The notes: generated by a model not told the origin, from the sequence alone. Counted from the stretch's first letter, positions 1 to 6,917 are shown. The stretch is 12,726 bases of DNA from a candidate division TA06 bacterium (GCA_022562655.1 JADFOU010000028.1:1-12726), one strand, 5' to 3'. Made by a program: numbers and translations.

Positions 1-1
1 C

Positions 2-574
2 CGATTAGGGAGCATACGCTCTTTACTGATTCTGTTGGATGCGAAGGATCCAGAACTCCGACAGCATGCCTTGAGGGTGATGGAGTACTCTAAGACTCTG
101 GCGGAATTTATCCAAGTCCCAAAAGCGACTATTTCCTCCATCAAGTTTGCTGCCCTTCTTCACGAGGTGGGGAAGATTCCTGAAGTCACTTCCAGTGGTG
201 ACGGGTTTCAGAGGATGACCGATCGGATTGTCGAACCTTTGAAAATACCGGAAAAGGTAAAACTCATTCTCCACCACCAATCAGAGCGATTCGATGGGAA
301 AGGAGAACCGGATGGACTGAAGGGGGAGGACATCCCCCTTGGGTCAAGAATTCTCGCAATTGCGGATGCTTATGATGAGGGCATTTCGAGTGGTAGATCG
401 GAGGATGAGATCTTGGAAGGAATATCCGCCTTTGCAGGAACCCAATTCGATCCCCTTCTCATCGAAACCTTGGTCTCTATACGGAATGCGGATGAAGAAG
501 AAGACCCAGATTCCAAATTTGAATCAGCCTCTTCTTCAGATGAGCCGATCCAATACTCCTCTCAGTCGGCCTAA
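2..574 (+). CDS. Degenerate HD-GYP-like signalling protein, C-terminal part (5' end outside window)
   Basis: The frame is open from the window edge; codons before the first possible internal start (TTG at 35) align with the sequence preceding the HD domain in the two downstream paralogues, so this is a truncated view of a longer protein. What is visible is an HD-family domain: an HxxRVMEYS helix, LLHEVGKI, an HH pair (nt 272-277), DGxG followed by EP, and RILAIADAYDE. HD-GYP proteins are c-di-GMP phosphodiesterases. Here the catalytic HD is HE (nt 161-166), GYP is GEP (nt 302-310), and the segment between HD and HH is short, so the metal-bound His usually found there has no obvious counterpart. 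Activity is therefore doubtful. An acidic, serine-rich tail of about 30 residues follows the domain. The upstream receiver and GAF domains are inferred from the paralogues, not seen. Confidence 0.85.
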   Translation, partial: RLGSIRSLLILLDAKDPELRQHALRVMEYSKTLAEFIQVPKATISSIKFAALLHEVGKIPEVTSSGDGFQRMTDRIVEPLKIPEKVKLILHHQSERFDGKGEPDGLKGEDIPLGSRILAIADAYDEGISSGRSEDEILEGISAFAGTQFDPLLIETLVSIRNADEEEDPDSKFESASSSDEPIQYSSQSA

Positions 575-724
575 ACTTAAAGGGCAAGACAAACCCGAAA
601 AAAATCCCTCACCATCCTTTCCCCCCTCCTCCACAACGTCTTAAAACCACCCTCCAGCCATCCGAACTTATCTTACTTGACTCTGACAGATCCTCCTATG
701 CGAGGTGTACCAAAACACCCAAAT

Positions 725-741
725 TGAAACAGGACGTTACA
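725..741 (+). promoter_or_regulatory. Candidate operator/enhancer: 17-bp inverted repeat upstream of the second HD paralogue
   Basis: TGAAACAGGACGTTACA has imperfect 6-5-6 dyad symmetry. A near copy lies at 2567-2583 upstream of the third paralogue (14 of 17 identical; 17 of 20 with flanks). The centre is about 122 bp upstream of the predicted sigma-54 start, within the usual range for an activator (enhancer) site. The cognate protein is unknown. Confidence 0.55.
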
Positions 742-797
742 GGAAAGTCCTTTCCCTTCCATTGGGTTCTTTTTCCTAATATGATAAAGATTCACAA

Positions 798-824
798 CTT
801 AAAGGGAGATCCCCTCTCTTTAAG
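798..824 (+). promoter_or_regulatory. Inverted repeat just upstream of the sigma-54 promoter
   Basis: CTTAAAG (798-804) is complementary to CTTTAAG (818-824), and the inner GAGA/TCTC pairs extend the stem with one bulge. It ends 5 bp before the -24 element. It could be an operator or a structural element; there is no T-run to make it a terminator. Confidence 0.35.
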
Positions 825-828
825 TCTC

Positions 829-844
829 TGGCATGTTTTTTGCG
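829..844 (+). promoter_or_regulatory. Putative sigma-54 (-24/-12) promoter of the second HD paralogue
   Basis: TGGCATGTTTTTTGCG matches the consensus TGGCACG-N4-TTGCW except for T in place of C at position 6 and the last base. The invariant GG and GC are correctly spaced, with 10 bp between them. Predicted transcription start is near 855, giving a leader of about 70 nt before the ATG at 926. Sigma-54 promoters need an enhancer-binding ATPase, and the dyad at 725-741 is a natural candidate site. Confidence 0.6.
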
Positions 845-925
845 TATAAGGTATGTTGAAAACCAAAAAAGAAGTTGATTTTCGAAGTCCATCGGAAAAA
901 CTCCCCATCTCCTCAAGAGGTGAAC

Positions 926-2347
926 ATGAATACCGAAAAGAGAATCCTCATCTTTGACAGCAAAGCAGTGCGATACCACTCCTTGGTATCGGCCCTCAAG
1001 AAATCTTCCAGGGAGTGGGACGTCAAAGTCGTCCACCGGGCCAAAAAGGGACTCAACCTGCTTCATGAGAACCCTTGCGATTGCGTCCTTCTACAGGAGA
1101 CCGGAATCCCCGATAGGAAGGGACTCAGATTGTTGAGGGAGATCCGGGAGATTGATGGAGAAGTCCCCATCATCCTCCTCTCCCAAGATCCCCAACTGAA
1201 TTATGTCCTGGAGGCCCTTCGTCTGGGAATTTTTGACTACATCAAAAAGCCCTATTCTCAAGAAGAGGTTATTGCTGTCGTCCACCTTGCCATAGAAAAA
1301 CATGATCTCCAACTGGAGAAGGAGAGGCTCCTTCAAGATTTGCTGGATGCCAACGCAGAACTCTCCTTCAAAAATACCAATGGACAAGAGAAGGGAAGGG
1401 ATTGGGATCTTCCCATGAAGCCCACCCATGAACCCGATCATCTACTCTCCAAAAGCCTAATCCTCTCTATGGAACTCTTAGAGGCGAATAAAGGAGTGGC
1501 TCTCCAACTGGACAGGAAATCCAATCGACTCATCGTCAAAGAATCCATCGGATTCAATGGTCATTTTTCAAAGGGCTCTCCTTACGACATAAACGGCAAT
1601 GAGGATCTCGGAAAAGTCGTATCACAGGGAAAACCCTGTTTTCTTCAATCGGTGGGTGGACGCCTCGCCTGTTCTCCCCTGGGGATCCCGCCCGATGTCT
1701 TCGGCGTCATCTTTTTAGGTCGCTCATGGTCCTTTACCGAAGGAGATTTAAAAGTCCTCTCCGTATTTGCGCCATTGGTTCCCTATGCCCTGCAAGGAGT
1801 CCGCTTTCATACCGAGCTCGAAGCGACCCAGGTCGGTGGTGTCCTCTCCCTTCTCTTTCTCTTAGAAGCGAAAGATCCGGAACTCTGGAGCCACGCCACC
1901 CGTGTAATGGAGTACTCCAATACTCTGGCGAAGTCCGTCATCGGACTCCCAGAAGAGACGATAAAATCCATCAAGTTCGCCGCCCTCCTCCACGATGTCG
2001 GGAAGATCGCCAAAGGTAATTCTTGTGGGGATGGGGTTCAAAAGATGACCGTCAGGGTGGTTGACCCATTGGGGATCTCGGAAGAGACGAAGTTGATCCT
2101 CCACCATCAGGCGGATCGATTTGATGGTAACGGCAAATCCAATTGCCAAAAAGGAGAAGAGATCCCCATTGGTGCAAGGATTCTTGCCATTGCAGATGCT
2201 TATGATGAAGCTTTATCAATAGGAAAAACGAAGGAAGAGGTCTTAGAGGGATTAACCGCTGCTGCGGGAACCCGCTTTGACCCCTTTATGGTAGAACGTT
2301 TCAATGAAATGTTGTACAAAACACGAATCAAGGCCCCTCTTCGTTAG
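926..2347 (+). CDS. Receiver-like / GAF-like / degenerate HD-GYP signalling protein
   Basis: The protein has 473 residues. Residues 5-125 fold like a response-regulator receiver (ILIF-D11, VLL-QE57-58, LLS86, IKK108P), but the phosphoacceptor Asp is missing: Gln-Glu lies there, with one extra residue before the conserved Pro, and only one of the usual acidic pair near the N-terminus remains. Residues 170-290 look GAF-like. Residues 305-460 form an HD domain with H323, H356-D357, H393-H394, D400 and IADAYD. GYP is replaced by GKS (403-405), and the HH pair is two residues further from DG than in HHExxDGxGYP. ATG 926 was chosen because AGAGG (916-920) sits 5 nt upstream and the receiver domain starts directly after it; GTG 920 and TTG 875 are in frame but less likely. 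It is probably a phosphorylation-independent sensor or scaffold rather than a normal c-di-GMP phosphodiesterase (inference). Confidence 0.88.
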   Translation: MNTEKRILIFDSKAVRYHSLVSALKKSSREWDVKVVHRAKKGLNLLHENPCDCVLLQETGIPDRKGLRLLREIREIDGEVPIILLSQDPQLNYVLEALRLGIFDYIKKPYSQEEVIAVVHLAIEKHDLQLEKERLLQDLLDANAELSFKNTNGQEKGRDWDLPMKPTHEPDHLLSKSLILSMELLEANKGVALQLDRKSNRLIVKESIGFNGHFSKGSPYDINGNEDLGKVVSQGKPCFLQSVGGRLACSPLGIPPDVFGVIFLGRSWSFTEGDLKVLSVFAPLVPYALQGVRFHTELEATQVGGVLSLLFLLEAKDPELWSHATRVMEYSNTLAKSVIGLPEETIKSIKFAALLHDVGKIAKGNSCGDGVQKMTVRVVDPLGISEETKLILHHQADRFDGNGKSNCQKGEEIPIGARILAIADAYDEALSIGKTKEEVLEGLTAAAGTRFDPFMVERFNEMLYKTRIKAPLR

Positions 2348-2566
2348 CACGGAAAAGTCTATCCATGCCTTCTTACTACCGCTATTCATACTAAGTGAAC
2401 CAACCCACTACCCTTTCACTCACCCCTTAATCCCGCACGACGCTTCAAAACCTCCTATTGTGCTCAGATTCCCCTTCTGGACAAGCACTCTTCACGGATG
2501 GGGTAAGTATTGACTCCTCACGTTCCCCGATAAAAGTTTCCGGGTCTAACCAGGGAATTCCATGAT

Positions 2567-2583
2567 TGTAACAGAATGTTACA
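2567..2583 (+). promoter_or_regulatory. Candidate operator: perfect 6-5-6 palindrome upstream of the third HD paralogue
   Basis: TGTAACAGAATGTTACA is a perfect dyad (TGTAAC / GTTACA, 5-nt spacer). It matches the element at 725-741 in 14 of 17 positions. It ends 12 bp before the sigma-54-like match and 23 bp before the -35 hexamer of the sigma-70-like promoter. Only these two copies were found by eye. Confidence 0.6.
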
Positions 2584-2595
2584 GTTTTCTCTCTA

Positions 2596-2611
2596 TGGTA
2601 CGGTTCTTGAT
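2596..2611 (+). promoter_or_regulatory. Weak sigma-54-like promoter upstream of the third HD paralogue
   Basis: TGGTACGGTTCTTGAT fits TGGCACG-N4-TTGCW except for T at position 4 and GA instead of GC at -12. The parallel with the better match before the second gene makes it worth recording, but the -12 change is a real weakness and the dyad element would be unusually close. Confidence 0.35.
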
Positions 2612-2634
2612 TAAACAATTGGGTGAAGTATACT
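2607..2634 (+). promoter_or_regulatory. Putative sigma-70 promoter upstream of the third HD paralogue
   Basis: The -35 TTGATT (2607-2612) and -10 TATACT (2629-2634) are separated by 16 bp. The predicted start is near 2641, leaving a leader of about 85 nt. It overlaps the weak sigma-54-like match, so only one of the two may be used. The dyad at 2567-2583 would then be centred near -66, a position typical of activators. Confidence 0.5.
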
Positions 2635-2725
2635 TTGGAATCCGAACTGAGGGTTGCCCTCCCTCCTCATTTTTAACTGTACAATCTCTGCTAATGCACT
2701 CCAGAACAGAAAGGAGTTGGATGAA

Positions 2726-4450
2726 GTGTCTAAAATATTGACCTATTCGAAGTCGCTAAAGATCCTCCTCCCCGGTCAACGATCGGAAGATGGGGTGGGG
2801 CTCGCCGAGAGGAATGGAGAACAGAGAATCCTTCTCTTCGACAGCAATCTTTCTCGAGCACGTACTTTGGCCAAGGCCCTCTCCCATGCCTCAAAGGACT
2901 GGGTCGTTGAATTCGCCCACCAGGACAAAGTTGGGTTCAATAGACTCAAGGCGAGTTCCTATGACTGTATCCTTCTTCAGGAAGTTGCCTTTCCTGAAAA
3001 GAGAGGTCTCCAGATATTAAGAGAAATTCGAAAGATAGATCAATCTGCCCACATCGTTCTTCTCTCCTCGAAACCCTATCTTAAAATTGTACTGGAGGCC
3101 TTTCATCTGGGAATTTTTGACTACTTTAGTGAGCCCTATAGCCTTTCGGAGGTCATTGAATCGGTACGTCTCGCCCTCGACAAAGAGTTTCACCAGCAGG
3201 AGAGAGAGGGACCTTTTAAAGATTTGATAGACGAAATCGAAGACCTCCAATCCTCAACCGTCAGCCCCTACAGCAATGAAATCGAAGATCCCCGTTCCCT
3301 GAATTTGACCCTGAACTTATCTCAGGGCAGGGATCAGGACCATCCCCCTCGTCCGAATCTGGAAAGTAGTAAAACCGTAGGACTCACCCGATTCTGGCCC
3401 TTCGGGCGAGAAAGAAACAGGAAGAAAATTGGCGAAAATGAAGGAGGAGACTTGGAGGACACCCTCTCCAAATGCCTCGACCTTTCTATGGTGCTTTTGA
3501 AGGCAAATAAAGGAATGGGGATCCATGTGGATCAGAAATCGAATTCCTTTATTGTGAGGGAGCCCAAAGGCTTCAATGGACAGTACAAAAAAGGGTCAAC
3601 CTTAGATCAAAATCTTGGTATAGAATTTCGAACTGTTGTCAGAGAAGGATTCCCCTCTTGGTTAAAAAAAGAAGGTGAATGTATTGCCTGCACCCCTCTG
3701 GGTTCTCCACCCCATGTCTTTGGTTTGATCCTCCTATACCGTTCCACGTCCTATACCGAGGAAGATTTGAAGATTCTCTCTCTGTTTGCCCATTTGGTTC
3801 CCAATGGCCCCCAAAATACTCGACTTCTCCCTGAAATTAAAGACTCCGTGAGTGGAGACATCCAATCGCTTCTTCTCCTTTTAGAGGCGAAGGACCCTCA
3901 ACTCCTGCAACATGCTGTGCGCGTCATGGAGTACTCCAAGGTTCTGGCTTGGGCCATCGGACTTCCTGTGGAGTCCATGGAGTCCATCAAGCTCGCAGCC
4001 CTCCTCCATGATGTGGGGAAGATCCCCTCTGCCAATACCCATGGAATCGAAGAGGTTCAAAGGGGAAATGGGGTGCACCATATGACGGATCGGATCGTCG
4101 AAGCCTTGAAGATACCGGATGAGGCGAAAGTGATCCTCCATCATCGGTCAGAATATTTCGATGGAAGCGGGAATCCTGATGGACTTGAAGGGGAAGAGAT
4201 TTCCATCGGTGCCAGAATCCTCACCATCGCAGATGCCTACGATGAAATCCGATCCAAAGTGACAAATGAGGAAGAGATTGAGGCGGGTTTTTCTATAGAC
4301 TCCGGAAGACGGTTTGATCCCATTGTGGTAGAGATTTTCTATGCAATGCGGACTGGAAAGGGGGGGTTCAGCTTAGATATTGAATCAGAGGCCCTTCTGA
4401 ATGGCACGACCGAGCCTATCCATTCCGGCTCTCAACCGGTCATCCTCTAA
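2726..4450 (+). CDS. Receiver-like / GAF-like / degenerate HD-GYP signalling protein (third paralogue)
   Basis: The protein has 574 residues from GTG 2726, chosen because AAGGAG (2711-2716) lies 9 nt upstream; an upstream in-frame TTG at 2654 lacks a convincing ribosome site. Residues 33-155 are receiver-like with one N-terminal Asp (D39), Gln-Glu (85-86) at the phosphoacceptor position, S114, and Glu136 in place of the near-invariant Lys, so it should not be phosphorylated. Residues 160-245 form a charged linker longer than in the sister protein, containing a short palindromic repeat (3309-3327). Residues 246-365 are GAF-like. Residues 380-540 form the HD domain with H396, H428-D429, H472-H473, D479, GNP (482-484) instead of GYP, and IADAYDE. 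A 30-residue tail of no recognised type overlaps dapL on the other strand. Confidence 0.87.
   Translation: MSKILTYSKSLKILLPGQRSEDGVGLAERNGEQRILLFDSNLSRARTLAKALSHASKDWVVEFAHQDKVGFNRLKASSYDCILLQEVAFPEKRGLQILREIRKIDQSAHIVLLSSKPYLKIVLEAFHLGIFDYFSEPYSLSEVIESVRLALDKEFHQQEREGPFKDLIDEIEDLQSSTVSPYSNEIEDPRSLNLTLNLSQGRDQDHPPRPNLESSKTVGLTRFWPFGRERNRKKIGENEGGDLEDTLSKCLDLSMVLLKANKGMGIHVDQKSNSFIVREPKGFNGQYKKGSTLDQNLGIEFRTVVREGFPSWLKKEGECIACTPLGSPPHVFGLILLYRSTSYTEEDLKILSLFAHLVPNGPQNTRLLPEIKDSVSGDIQSLLLLLEAKDPQLLQHAVRVMEYSKVLAWAIGLPVESMESIKLAALLHDVGKIPSANTHGIEEVQRGNGVHHMTDRIVEALKIPDEAKVILHHRSEYFDGSGNPDGLEGEEISIGARILTIADAYDEIRSKVTNEEEIEAGFSIDSGRRFDPIVVEIFYAMRTGKGGFSLDIESEALLNGTTEPIHSGSQPVIL
3309..3327 (+). repeat. 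Short palindromic element inside the third HD gene
   Basis: CCCTGAACTTATCTCAGGG pairs CCCTGA with TCAGGG. It is identical in 17 of 19 positions to the element in tsaB at 7926-7944. It lies in the poorly conserved linker, where an in-frame insertion would be tolerated. Confidence 0.45.
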
Positions 4451-5554
4451 GGTTAGAGCGATCCGAAAATACCCCTCTCCATATTGACCCCAACCAACGC
4501 CAGGTCCCAGGACCACTCCACACCTCTCTAAAATCGTTTTACAAAAGTCTATGGATGAATTGCCCCAGGGCAGAGGGATCCAGACATAAAAAGTCCCTTG
4601 GGGAGGATCTACCTGAAGACCCACCTCCTTCAGTTTTGATAAGACGATATCCCTCCTCCTTCGGTAGATCACCCTGAGATAGTCCTGCTCTCTGAAATCC
4701 TGATTTAGGGCCTTAATCCCTGCAATCTGAATGGGTCGAAAGAGCCCTGAATCTGTATTCGTTTTGATCACCCCTAAAGCACCGATCAACTCGGGACTTC
4801 CTACAGCAAATCCAATCCGCCATCCCGTCATATTGAAGGTCTTGGAGAGGGAGTGAAATTCTACAACCCGTTCCTTCGCTCCCTTCACTTGAAGAAGGGA
4901 AGGAGGTCTTTCCTTCTCTAAATAGAGTTCAGAATAGACAAGATCATTGCAGACGACAATCTCATATTCTCGAGCGAATCCAATCAGTTCTTGATAAAAA
5001 TCGAGGGAGGCTACTGTGGCTGTGGGGTTGTGAGGGTAGTTGACGAAGATAAGCTTTGCCTTTTGAGCAACATCATTTGGGATGGAAGAGATCTCAGGAA
5101 GAAATCCATTTTTCGCCAACAGGGGAACCCGATAGACCTCCCCTCCCGCAAATCGTGTCCCAACTTCATAAATGGGATAACTCGGATCCAGAACCAGGAT
5201 TAAATCCCCGGGATCAACTACAGAGAGCAGGAAATGGATCACTCCCTCCTTTACTCCCATCAAGGCATGAACCTCTCTGACAGGATCTAAATCCACACCA
5301 AATCGTCGCTTATACCAATTTGCGATTGCCTTTCGAAATTCTATGAGACCTTCATAAGGTGAATACCTGTGATTTACCGGATCCCTGGCTGCAGCATTGA
5401 GGGTATCAATAATGGGATCGGGTGTAGGGAGATCCGGGTCTCCTACTCCGAAACTGATCACATCCACACCCTTCCCTTCCAACTCACGCTGAACCTTATC
5501 CATCTCCGCAAAGAGGTAGGGGGGAACCTCTGTCACCCGTTTTGAGAAGTCCAT
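4385..5554 (-). CDS. dapL: LL-diaminopimelate aminotransferase-like PLP enzyme
   Basis: This is a 389-residue fold-type I aminotransferase. Visible family landmarks are PPYLFAEMD at the N-terminus, VGDPDLPTP (37-45), the YSPYEGL loop, NYPHNPT (172-178), CNDLVYSE, and SLSKTFNMTGWRIGF, in which K238 is the PLP-binding lysine. The overall pattern matches DapL, which converts tetrahydrodipicolinate to LL-diaminopimelate for lysine and peptidoglycan synthesis, acting in the cytosol. Aspartate or alanine aminotransferase is the alternative. ATG 5554 was chosen over upstream starts because CCTCCTCC on the + strand (5558-5565) gives GGAGGAGG just upstream, and family members begin here. It is transcribed from its own promoter, and its 3' end overlaps the HD gene by 66 bp tail to tail. 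Confidence 0.88.
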   Translation of the reverse strand: MDFSKRVTEVPPYLFAEMDKVQRELEGKGVDVISFGVGDPDLPTPDPIIDTLNAAARDPVNHRYSPYEGLIEFRKAIANWYKRRFGVDLDPVREVHALMGVKEGVIHFLLSVVDPGDLILVLDPSYPIYEVGTRFAGGEVYRVPLLAKNGFLPEISSIPNDVAQKAKLIFVNYPHNPTATVASLDFYQELIGFAREYEIVVCNDLVYSELYLEKERPPSLLQVKGAKERVVEFHSLSKTFNMTGWRIGFAVGSPELIGALGVIKTNTDSGLFRPIQIAGIKALNQDFREQDYLRVIYRRRRDIVLSKLKEVGLQVDPPQGTFYVWIPLPWGNSSIDFCKTILERCGVVLGPGVGWGQYGEGYFRIALTLEDDRLRAGMDRLGRAIQKGL

Positions 5555-5599
5555 CTTCCTCCTCCAAAAACTGTTATGGGTTAAATCGATAAGTGGTTC

Positions 5600-5629
5600 A
5601 ATATAACCAATCACCCTTGCCCAAGTCAA
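5600..5629 (-). promoter_or_regulatory. Putative sigma-70 promoter of dapL
   Basis: Reading leftwards, TTGACT (5629-5624) and TATATT (5605-5600) are separated by 18 bp. Transcription would begin near 5593, with a leader of about 40 nt and no room for a riboswitch. Confidence 0.6.
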
Positions 5630-5774
5630 GAAAAAATAATCTTAAAAAATGGCTTTGACGCTATCGTCCAGTAAAGAGTATCGAAGATCTCCCCTCTGGG
5701 AGAAAGAAGTAACCCGTTTGTCGTTAAAGAAATTCAGACAGCGAGGAGACTTATAACCGGGAACAGAGAAAGGA

Positions 5775-5791
5775 GGGAGGGTAGGGAGGGG
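5775..5791 (+). other. G-quadruplex motif
   Basis: Four runs of at least three G are separated by loops of 1, 2 and 1 nt on the + strand, a canonical short-loop quadruplex pattern. It lies about 145 bp upstream of the dapL -35, in DNA without a gene. Confidence 0.5.
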
Positions 5792-5820
5792 AATTCATTA
5801 TTGAAGAACAACAGATGAAC

Positions 5821-5842
5821 ATTGGTTAAATGGTTAAATATT
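5821..5842. repeat. TGGTTAAA-type tandem repeat
   Basis: Two adjacent octads TGGTTAAA occur in intergenic DNA. The same or complementary unit recurs at 5948, 6918, 7497, 10905 and 12076. Confidence 0.6.
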
Positions 5843-5947
5843 GATTTCAAAAAAGGTACAAAGAATATCAACTCGTGGAGGAATCTCATTAAAACAAGTC
5901 ATTCTGTCGTAATGGGAATCTCTCAATTCATTAGGTTTCCAGCAGCT

Positions 5948-5980
5948 CATTTAATCACTCACCATTTAACTATTTAACCG
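5948..5980. repeat. TTTAACC-type repeat overlapping the accD stop
   Basis: Octad-like units CATTTAAT / CATTTAAC / TATTTAAC run into the 3' end of accD. On the - strand the accD stop (5970-5972) is part of the repeat GGTTAAATAG. Confidence 0.6.
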
Positions 5981-6818
5981 TTATTTCCGTTTCATTGAAG
6001 AAGTTCAATATCTGAATGAGGGTCTTCTTGAGGGCATGTCGTTTGCAGATGATATCAATCTGGCCACGCTTTAGTAGAAATTCAGACCGCTGAAAACCCT
6101 CAGGAAGTTCCTGGCCTATGGTCTGCTGAATGACCCGGGGTCCAGTGAACCCTATGAGGGCCTTTGGCTCGGCAACGATAACATCTCCCAATGAGCCATA
6201 GGAAGCCATAACTCCCGCGGTAGTTGGATTGGTGAGAATACTGATATAAGGGATCCCTTCCTGAGCAAGTTCTGCAAGAGCAGCAGAGGTCTTGACCAGC
6301 TGCATCAGGGAGAATATCCCTTCCTGCATCCTTGCGCCTCCGGATGCAGAAAGGATAATGAGGGAACGGTGCTTTTCCTTAGCTCTTCGAATGGTTCGGG
6401 CGATTTTCTCTCCCACTACGGAACCCATACTTCCTCCCATAAATGAAAAGTCCATTATAGCAATGACAACGGAATGCCCGCCGATCTTCCCTTCCCCACA
6501 GAGGAGTGCCTCTTTCAATCTCACTTTCTCCTCCGACTCCTTCAATTTCTTTCTATAGTCAGGGAAGTTGAGGACGTCAACGGAAACAAGATTTCCATCC
6601 GTCTCTATCAGCTCCTGATTATCCAGAAGGATCTCAGCATATTTCCGGGCACTGATCCGGAAGTGGTAGCCGCATTTTTCGCAGACGGAGAGGTTTTTCG
6701 CTAACTGACTCCGGTAAAGAATTTCTCCACACCCATCGCATTTGAGCCAGAGACCCGAGGGGATATCCTTCTTTTCCTGCGGTTCCCGTGGCTTACGGAT
6801 CCTTTTAAACCATTCCAT
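5970..6818 (-). CDS. accD: Acetyl-CoA carboxylase carboxyltransferase beta subunit
   Basis: The protein has 282 residues, normal for AccD. The N-terminal C4 zinc ribbon is intact (C27, C30, C46, C49). The crotonase-fold carboxyltransferase domain follows, with FMGGSMGSVVGEK, ASGGARMQEG, NPTTAGVMASYGSLGD and the GPRV-QQTIGQELPEGFQ motif. With AccA it transfers the carboxyl group from biotin on AccB to acetyl-CoA, the first committed step of fatty-acid synthesis. accA and folC, frequent neighbours, are not in the window. birA, encoding the biotin ligase that would load AccB, is upstream in the same direction. The start is ATG 6818, with only a weak ribosome site in a repeat-derived leader. The last codons and the stop come from a TTTAACC repeat. 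Confidence 0.97.
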   Translation of the reverse strand: MEWFKRIRKPREPQEKKDIPSGLWLKCDGCGEILYRSQLAKNLSVCEKCGYHFRISARKYAEILLDNQELIETDGNLVSVDVLNFPDYRKKLKESEEKVRLKEALLCGEGKIGGHSVVIAIMDFSFMGGSMGSVVGEKIARTIRRAKEKHRSLIILSASGGARMQEGIFSLMQLVKTSAALAELAQEGIPYISILTNPTTAGVMASYGSLGDVIVAEPKALIGFTGPRVIQQTIGQELPEGFQRSEFLLKRGQIDIICKRHALKKTLIQILNFFNETEITVK

Positions 6819-6826
6819 TATAATTC

Positions 6827-6850
6827 AGTTAAATGGTGATTGGTGATTCT
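6827..6850. repeat. TGGTGAT heptad repeat upstream of accD
   Basis: Two TGGTGAT heptads follow GTTAAA, the same repeat class as at 7447-7481. The block forms the immediate leader of accD on the - strand. Confidence 0.5.
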
Positions 6851-6886
6851 CCTACTCGGGGGTTTGGCTGTTGGGCAACGGAGATC

Positions 6887-6908
6887 CCTGGCCTGCCGCC
6901 AGGACAGG
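6887..6908. repeat. Palindromic element in the rimI-accD spacer
   Basis: CCTGGC (6887-6892) pairs with GCCAGG (6898-6903) around a 5-nt loop, followed by ACAGG. It is more GC-rich than its surroundings, like the in-gene palindromes at 7260 and 7812, and looks like a separate small dispersed element. There is no T-run. Confidence 0.45.
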
Positions 6909-6917
6909 CTTCGATTC

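Larger units (their letters stand above)
575..925. other. Intergenic regulatory region between the first and second HD paralogues
   Basis: No convincing coding sequence is present in these 351 bases. The left half is a C-rich stretch with no hairpin followed by a T-run, so no intrinsic terminator was recognised for the first gene. The right half carries a 17-bp inverted repeat (725-741), a hairpin (798-824) and a sigma-54-type promoter (829-844), each listed separately. Confidence 0.6.
2348..2725. other. Intergenic regulatory region between the second and third HD paralogues
   Basis: These 378 bases contain no supported gene. The first 200 show no clear terminator or repeat. The right part holds the second copy of the dyad element (2567-2583), overlapping sigma-54-like and sigma-70-like promoter matches (2596-2634), and the ribosome-binding site AAGGAG (2711-2716) for the GTG start at 2726. 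Confidence 0.6.
5555..5969. other. Intergenic region between accD end and dapL start
   Basis: It contains the dapL promoter, a G-tract motif (5775-5791), and two blocks of the TTTAACC-type repeat (5821-5842, 5948-5980). No coding sequence is convincing. No hairpin with a T-run was found after accD on its own strand. Confidence 0.6.

Noticed and set aside
875..925. TTG 875 as start of the second HD gene
   Set aside because: No ribosome site, it adds 17 residues with no counterpart in receiver domains, and it lies only about 20 nt after the predicted sigma-54 start. ATG 926 has AGAGG at good spacing.
776..1066. A 96-codon open frame on the - strand over the start of the second HD gene
   Set aside because: It is antisense to the receiver domain, has no ribosome site and does not resemble a protein family.
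2654..2725. TTG 2654 as start of the third HD gene
   Set aside because: The preceding GAGGG is directly adjacent, with no proper spacing, while GTG 2726 has AAGGAG 9 nt upstream.
5688..5703. Hairpin TCTCCC-CTCT-GGGAGA as an accD or dapL terminator
   Set aside because: There is no T-run on either strand and it lies far from the accD stop, upstream of the dapL promoter.
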